16,044 bases of DNA, from contig CAJUSJ010000090.1 of the NCBI GenBank assembly GCA_910588865.1, positions 1 to 16,044 on the forward strand. The letters run 5' to 3'. Below are positions 13,080 to 16,044 of this stretch, piece by piece. Source of the DNA: an uncultured Lachnospiraceae bacterium (GTDB taxonomy: Bacteria > Bacillota > Clostridia > Lachnospirales > Lachnospiraceae). The notes beneath the pieces were generated by a model, which saw only the letters and a program-made list of their open reading frames with translations, did not search any database and was not told the origin of the DNA. Numbering within the stretch: the stretch's first letter is position 1; every line of letters starts with the position of its first letter. The position numbers were made by a program, and so were the translations under genes.

Positions 13080-14402
13080 CTACGCTTTTTTCGCGCTGGC
13101 CCTCACAGCCGCGCGCGTCTCTCTGAAAGCCTGGGTCAGCTGCAGCCTCGCGGGACAGCCCCACGCGCAGCTTCCGCACTCCACGCACTCCATGCCGTTT
13201 AACTTCTGGAACAGCTCAATATCATGATTCCTGGCAGCCCTCATCATCTTCTGGGGAACCAGATTCTCCGGACAGGCCGCCACACACCGGCCGCACCTGA
13301 TACAGGCTGTTGGCTCCATCTCCGCCACCTGGTCTTTGGAGAGACAGGTCAGGGCCGAGGAGGTCTTTGACACCGGGATGGTCACGTCAAACAGGGCCTG
13401 TCCCATCATGGGACCTCCTGAGATCACTTTCTCCGGTTCTGTCTTAAATCCGCCCGCGGCGTCGATCAGCTCCTGATAACAGGTTCCCAGCTTCACGTTA
13501 AAGTTCTTGGGATTCGCGATGGCGTCTCCTGTAACCGTAATGATCTTCCGCATTAGGGGAGTGCTCTTGCACACTGCCATGTAAATGCTGACCACAGTGT
13601 CCACATTGTCCACAATACAGCCCGCGTCGGCGGGAAGCATGGAAGAGTTGACCTTTCTCCCTGTGACCGCGTAGATCAGGGTCCGCTCACCGCCCTGGGG
13701 GTACTTGGTCTTAAGGGGACATACCTCGATCTTCGGCTCGCCCTTTGCCAGTTCCGTAAGCTTGGCGATGGCCTCCGGCTTGTTGTTCTCAATGCCGATG
13801 ACTCCCTTCGCGTTGTCAAACAGCTTAAGGATCACCTTCAGTCCGCCGATGATCTTCTCCGGCTCCTCCAGCATCAGCCTGTAGTCGCTGGTCAGATAGG
13901 GCTCGCACTCCGCTCCGTTGACGATAACATAATCGATCTTGGACGGATCCTTGGGCCCGAGCTTTACATGTGTGGGGAAGCCCGCTCCCCCAAGTCCGAC
14001 GATCCCCGCTTCTTTTACCGCGTTAAGGATGTCTTCCTTTGACATGGACGATGGGTCCCGGTCCGCTCCCATTCCCTCTACTGCCTTATACTCTCCGTCG
14101 TTCTCCACTATGATCGAATTCACCATGCTCCCGTTAGCCATACGGCGGGGCTCCACAGCCTTCACCGTGCCGGACACGGAGCAGATGACATGAGCGGACA
14201 CGAAGCCTCCGGCTTCCGCGATCTTCTGTCCTGCCAAAACCTGGTCGCCTTTTTTTACCAGCGGCTTCGCAGGCGCGCCGATATGCTGGGATACTGGATA
14301 CACCAGCTCTCCTTTCGGCATCAGGACTTCGATCGGCTGATTCTCGGACAGTTCTTTTCCCTCATATGGATGAACGCCGCCTTTAAATGTAGCCAATCCC
14401 AT
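13080..14402 (-). CDS. rnfC: Rnf complex subunit C, NADH-binding iron-sulfur flavoprotein
   Basis: RnfC is the peripheral cytoplasmic subunit where NAD+ is reduced. The 440-residue protein begins MGLATFKGGVHPYEGKE, the standard RnfC opening. A complex I 51-kDa-like NADH/FMN domain follows (GLGGAGFPTHVKL and the GGERTLIYAVTGR segment), then an SLBB-like region. Two [4Fe-4S] motifs end the protein: Cys367/370/373/377 (CIRCGRCVAAC) and Cys406/409/412/416 (CVECGSCAWGC). The start at 14402 is preferred because it has GAGGG 8 bases upstream and fits the family N-terminus. An in-frame ATG at 14426, also with a GAAGGA upstream, would add eight residues. It is first in the operon, behind the promoter at 14472-14500. 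Confidence 0.96.
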   Translation of the reverse strand: MGLATFKGGVHPYEGKELSENQPIEVLMPKGELVYPVSQHIGAPAKPLVKKGDQVLAGQKIAEAGGFVSAHVICSVSGTVKAVEPRRMANGSMVNSIIVENDGEYKAVEGMGADRDPSSMSKEDILNAVKEAGIVGLGGAGFPTHVKLGPKDPSKIDYVIVNGAECEPYLTSDYRLMLEEPEKIIGGLKVILKLFDNAKGVIGIENNKPEAIAKLTELAKGEPKIEVCPLKTKYPQGGERTLIYAVTGRKVNSSMLPADAGCIVDNVDTVVSIYMAVCKSTPLMRKIITVTGDAIANPKNFNVKLGTCYQELIDAAGGFKTEPEKVISGGPMMGQALFDVTIPVSKTSSALTCLSKDQVAEMEPTACIRCGRCVAACPENLVPQKMMRAARNHDIELFQKLNGMECVECGSCAWGCPARLQLTQAFRETRAAVRASAKKA

Positions 14403-14442
14403 CTCATTAACCCTCTTTCTATACATTTTCGATATCCTTCGA

Positions 14443-14460
14443 CAGGGGTTCCCACCCCTG
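14443..14460 (-). other. Hairpin at the 5' end of the rnf leader
   Basis: CAGGGG and CCCCTG flank a six-base loop (14443-14460). The stem begins about five bases after the predicted rnf transcription start and lies about 40 bases before rnfC. A 5'-terminal stem often protects mRNA from decay. There is no U-tract, so it is not a terminator. Confidence 0.4.
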
Positions 14461-14471
14461 GCATCTTATCA

Positions 14472-14500
14472 AGTATAACATAAATCCCTCCTATCCACAA
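14472..14500 (-). promoter_or_regulatory. Promoter of the rnfCDGEAB operon
   Basis: On the minus strand TATACT (14472-14477) is preceded by TGT, forming an extended -10 element. It is 17 bases from the weak -35 TTGTGG (14495-14500). The start of transcription would be near 14465. A second, weaker possibility is TTAACA with TAACAT about 16 bases on, overlapping the Rex-like site at 14563-14580. Confidence 0.55.
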
Positions 14501-14562
14501 TTACAAAAATTGATACACTTGCCTAAAATAGCCAAAAATATATGTTATTTCATGATATTTTC

Positions 14563-14580
14563 TTGTTAAAATGTTATCAG
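14563..14580. promoter_or_regulatory. Weaker Rex-like site between rnf and dinB
   Basis: The plus strand reads TTGTTAAAATGTTATCAG. Against the Rex consensus TTGTTAANNNNTTAACAA the left half is perfect and the right half has two mismatches, 12 of 14 in all. It lies about 100 bases upstream of the better rnf promoter start, and directly before the dinB -35 box. Confidence 0.35.
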
Positions 14581-14593
14581 TCTTCATTTTCCA

Positions 14594-14622
14594 TTGCATA
14601 CGAACACACATTCTGTTATAAT
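14594..14622 (+). promoter_or_regulatory. Promoter of dinB
   Basis: TTGCAT (14594-14599) is 17 bases from a perfect TATAAT (14617-14622). Transcription would start near 14629, giving a leader of about 55 bases before the GTG start. Confidence 0.6.
14601..14614. promoter_or_regulatory. LexA/DinR-like box in the dinB promoter
   Basis: CGAACACACATTCT lies wholly between the -35 and -10 boxes. The Gram-positive SOS-box consensus is CGAACRNRYGTTYC; two of the 13 specified positions differ. Position and sequence both fit LexA repression of a translesion polymerase. Confidence 0.5.
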
Positions 14623-14632
14623 TTTTACCAAG

Positions 14633-14659
14633 CGGTGTAGCCGCGGCGACGCGGCACCG
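14633..14659 (+). other. Hairpin in the dinB 5' leader
   Basis: CGGTG-TAG-CCGCG (14633-14645) pairs with CGCGG-CACCG (14650-14659) around a GCGA loop. That gives ten GC-rich pairs interrupted by a three-base bulge. It starts right after the predicted transcription start and ends 11 bases before the ribosome-binding site AGGAGG. Confidence 0.45.
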
Positions 14660-14684
14660 ATCATACCAGCAGGAGGTGTGCCTT

Positions 14685-15917
14685 GTGCGGATCATTTTTC
14701 ATGTTGATGTCAATTCCGCGTTTTTAAGCTGGGAATCTGTGTACAGACTTAAGAGCGACCCATCCGCCTTAGACTTGCGGACCATCCCTTCCATTGTAGG
14801 AGGCGATCAGAAAACCAGACACGGGGTGGTGCTGGCCAAATCCACTCCCGCCAGGGCTTATGGCATTGTCACCGGAGAGCCGGTGGCCCAGGCATTGAAA
14901 AAGTGCCCCTCTCTTGTGTCTGTGCCCTCCCGCTTTGATGTGTACCTGGATTTTTCCGAAAAGCTCATCCGCCTTCTGGAAGAATATACGCCGGATGTGG
15001 AGCAGTTCAGCATCGACGAGGCATTTCTGGACATGACCGGCACCATCCATCTTTTCGGGCAACCGGATGAGGTGGCGGATCAGATACGAAGACGGGTGAA
15101 AGAAGAGCTGGGATTTACAGTGAATGTAGGCATTGCCTCCAACAAGCTTCTGGCAAAGATGGCCTCGGATTTTAAAAAGCCAGATTTGTGCCATACCCTG
15201 TGGGATCATGAGATTTCCCAAAAGCTGTGGCCTCTCCCTGTCCGGTCCCTGTTTTTTGTAGGCGGCTCCGCGGAAAAGAAGATGCTTTCCCTGGGGATCC
15301 ACACCATCTATGACCTGGCCCACTGCGATTTAAATGTCCTGCGCTCCCATCTGGGAACCAAATACGCCGAACAGATCCACCGGTACGCCAACGGCGTGGA
15401 TGAGGACCCTGTGGCGAAGAAAGAGCCTCTGAACAAAGGCTACGGCAACAGCACCACCTTGTCCCGGGATGTGGATGACTATGACACTGCCTTCCAGGTC
15501 CTTCTGGCCCTGTGCGAAACCGTTGGAACCCGGCTGCGGCGGGACCATGTGCTGTGCGGCTGTGTTTGCGTGGAATTAAAAGACTGGAGGTTTAAGAGCC
15601 TCTCCCATCAGATGATGCTGGACACCCCCACTGACTCCTCCACGGTTCTCTACGACAATGCCCGCAGGCTGCTGAAGGAATTCTGGGACTTGACCCCGGT
15701 GCGCCTGATGGGTGTCCGGGCCACCAAGATATCGGATGACGGGTTTGTGCAGATGAACCTGTTTGACACGGAACGGAATCAGAAGCTGGAGCAGATGGAG
15801 AAAGCCGTGGATGCCATCCGGGGGAAGTTCGGCATCGACAGCGTCAAGCGGGCCAGTTTCTTAAACACCGACTCCGTGGTGGAACACGCCGTGGGCAAAA
15901 AGAAGCACCATCTCTGA
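14685..15917 (+). CDS. dinB: Y-family DNA polymerase (Pol IV/DinB-like)
   Basis: This is a translesion DNA polymerase that copies past damaged bases. From the chosen GTG start it has 410 residues. HVDVNSAF holds the first catalytic Asp (Asp8), and Phe13 is at the steric-gate position. SIDEAFLD holds Asp111 and Glu112 of the second metal motif. VNVGIASNKLLAKMASDFKKPD is the family palm segment, followed by helix-hairpin-helix thumb and little-finger regions. QMNLF at about 356-360 matches the beta-clamp binding motif. The GTG at 14685 has AGGAGG 8 bases upstream; an earlier in-frame GTG at 14676 overlaps that site. The gene is divergent from rnf, with a promoter containing a LexA-like box, and two terminator hairpins follow. 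The DVNSAFLSWE opening marks a clostridial subgroup that differs somewhat from E. coli DinB; symbol use is by family. Confidence 0.92.
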   Translation: MRIIFHVDVNSAFLSWESVYRLKSDPSALDLRTIPSIVGGDQKTRHGVVLAKSTPARAYGIVTGEPVAQALKKCPSLVSVPSRFDVYLDFSEKLIRLLEEYTPDVEQFSIDEAFLDMTGTIHLFGQPDEVADQIRRRVKEELGFTVNVGIASNKLLAKMASDFKKPDLCHTLWDHEISQKLWPLPVRSLFFVGGSAEKKMLSLGIHTIYDLAHCDLNVLRSHLGTKYAEQIHRYANGVDEDPVAKKEPLNKGYGNSTTLSRDVDDYDTAFQVLLALCETVGTRLRRDHVLCGCVCVELKDWRFKSLSHQMMLDTPTDSSTVLYDNARRLLKEFWDLTPVRLMGVRATKISDDGFVQMNLFDTERNQKLEQMEKAVDAIRGKFGIDSVKRASFLNTDSVVEHAVGKKKHHL

Positions 15918-15930
15918 CGCTTCGGGACCA

Positions 15931-15960
15931 CCGGGGACGGGGGCGGCCCCGTTTTCCCGG
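15931..15960 (+). terminator. First hairpin after dinB, probable terminator
   Basis: ACGGGG (15937-15942) and CCCCGT (15947-15952) enclose a GCGG loop, with TTTT at 15952-15955. Outer CCGGG/CCCGG arms can extend the stem. It begins 14 bases after the dinB stop. Confidence 0.55.
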
Positions 15961-15962
15961 GA

Positions 15963-15987
15963 CTCAGCGCCAGGGCGCTGAGCTTTT
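15963..15987 (+). terminator. Second hairpin after dinB, probable terminator
   Basis: CTCAGCGC (15963-15970) pairs perfectly with GCGCTGAG (15975-15982) around CAGG, followed by CTTTT. This is a compact GC-rich stem with a short U-tract, immediately before repeat B copy 2. Confidence 0.65.
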
Positions 15988-15990
15988 ACA

Positions 15991-16044
15991 GTAAACCTTC
16001 ATGCGCCCGGCAGCGGACGCGCCACCACACATGAAAGTCTGGCG
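15991..16044. repeat. Repeat B, copy 2 (inverted, cut by window end)
   Basis: The reverse complement of this 54-base stretch matches 9239-9291 with five substitutions and one indel. It starts just after the dinB terminator and continues past the right edge. No A unit precedes it here; only the GTAAAC junction is shared. Confidence 0.85.

Overview
The window looks like chromosomal DNA from a strictly anaerobic Gram-positive bacterium of the class Clostridia, most likely a Lachnospiraceae-type gut fermenter. The grounds are an rnfCDGEAB operon in the clostridial gene order, a Na+-pump decarboxylase operon with an OadG-type lipoprotein, strong GGAGG Shine-Dalgarno sequences before nearly every gene, sigma-A-like promoters, and GC-rich core genes beside an AT-richer accessory block. 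The genus is an inference; no rRNA or other marker gene is present.

From left to right: (1) 1-3971, minus strand, is a Na+-translocating biotin-dependent decarboxylase operon. In transcription order it encodes a CoA-carboxyltransferase-like alpha subunit, an OadG-like lipoprotein, a biotin carrier, the OadB Na+ pump, and the first 19 codons of an OadA/5S-type carboxyltransferase cut by the window edge. A good promoter (4060-4088) and a near-consensus Rex operator (4006-4023) precede it. (2) 4163-5401, minus, encodes a D-alanyl-D-alanine carboxypeptidase. (3) 5579-9070, minus, is an AT-richer cassette: an SLC13-type permease and an MBL-fold hydrolase in one operon, preceded by a LysR-type regulator with its own promoter and terminator. 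A TTAC-N5-GTAA dyad sits where a LysR activator would bind upstream of the two-gene operon. (4) 9071-9336 is non-coding: the lysR promoter, a terminator for the rnf operon, and an A-B-A arrangement of repeats. (5) 9337-14402, minus, is the complete rnfCDGEAB operon for the ferredoxin:NAD+ oxidoreductase ion pump. RnfE has an unusual cysteine-rich C-terminal tail. (6) 14403-14684 is a divergent intergenic region with rnf and dinB promoters, a weaker Rex-like site and a LexA-like box. (7) 14685-15917, plus, is a Y-family DNA polymerase, followed by tandem terminator hairpins and, at the right edge, an inverted copy of repeat B.

The main biological theme is membrane energy conservation. Rnf converts excess reduced ferredoxin into an ion gradient plus NADH, and the decarboxylase converts decarboxylation energy into a Na+ gradient. 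If the Rex-like sites are real, both may be tuned by the NADH/NAD+ ratio. The most notable candidates are the decarboxylase operon with two different carboxyltransferase types sharing one biotin carrier and pump, the RnfE cysteine tail, the paired Rex-like sites, and the repeat family found 3' of both rnfB and dinB. No phage, CRISPR, IS transposase, tRNA or rRNA was seen.
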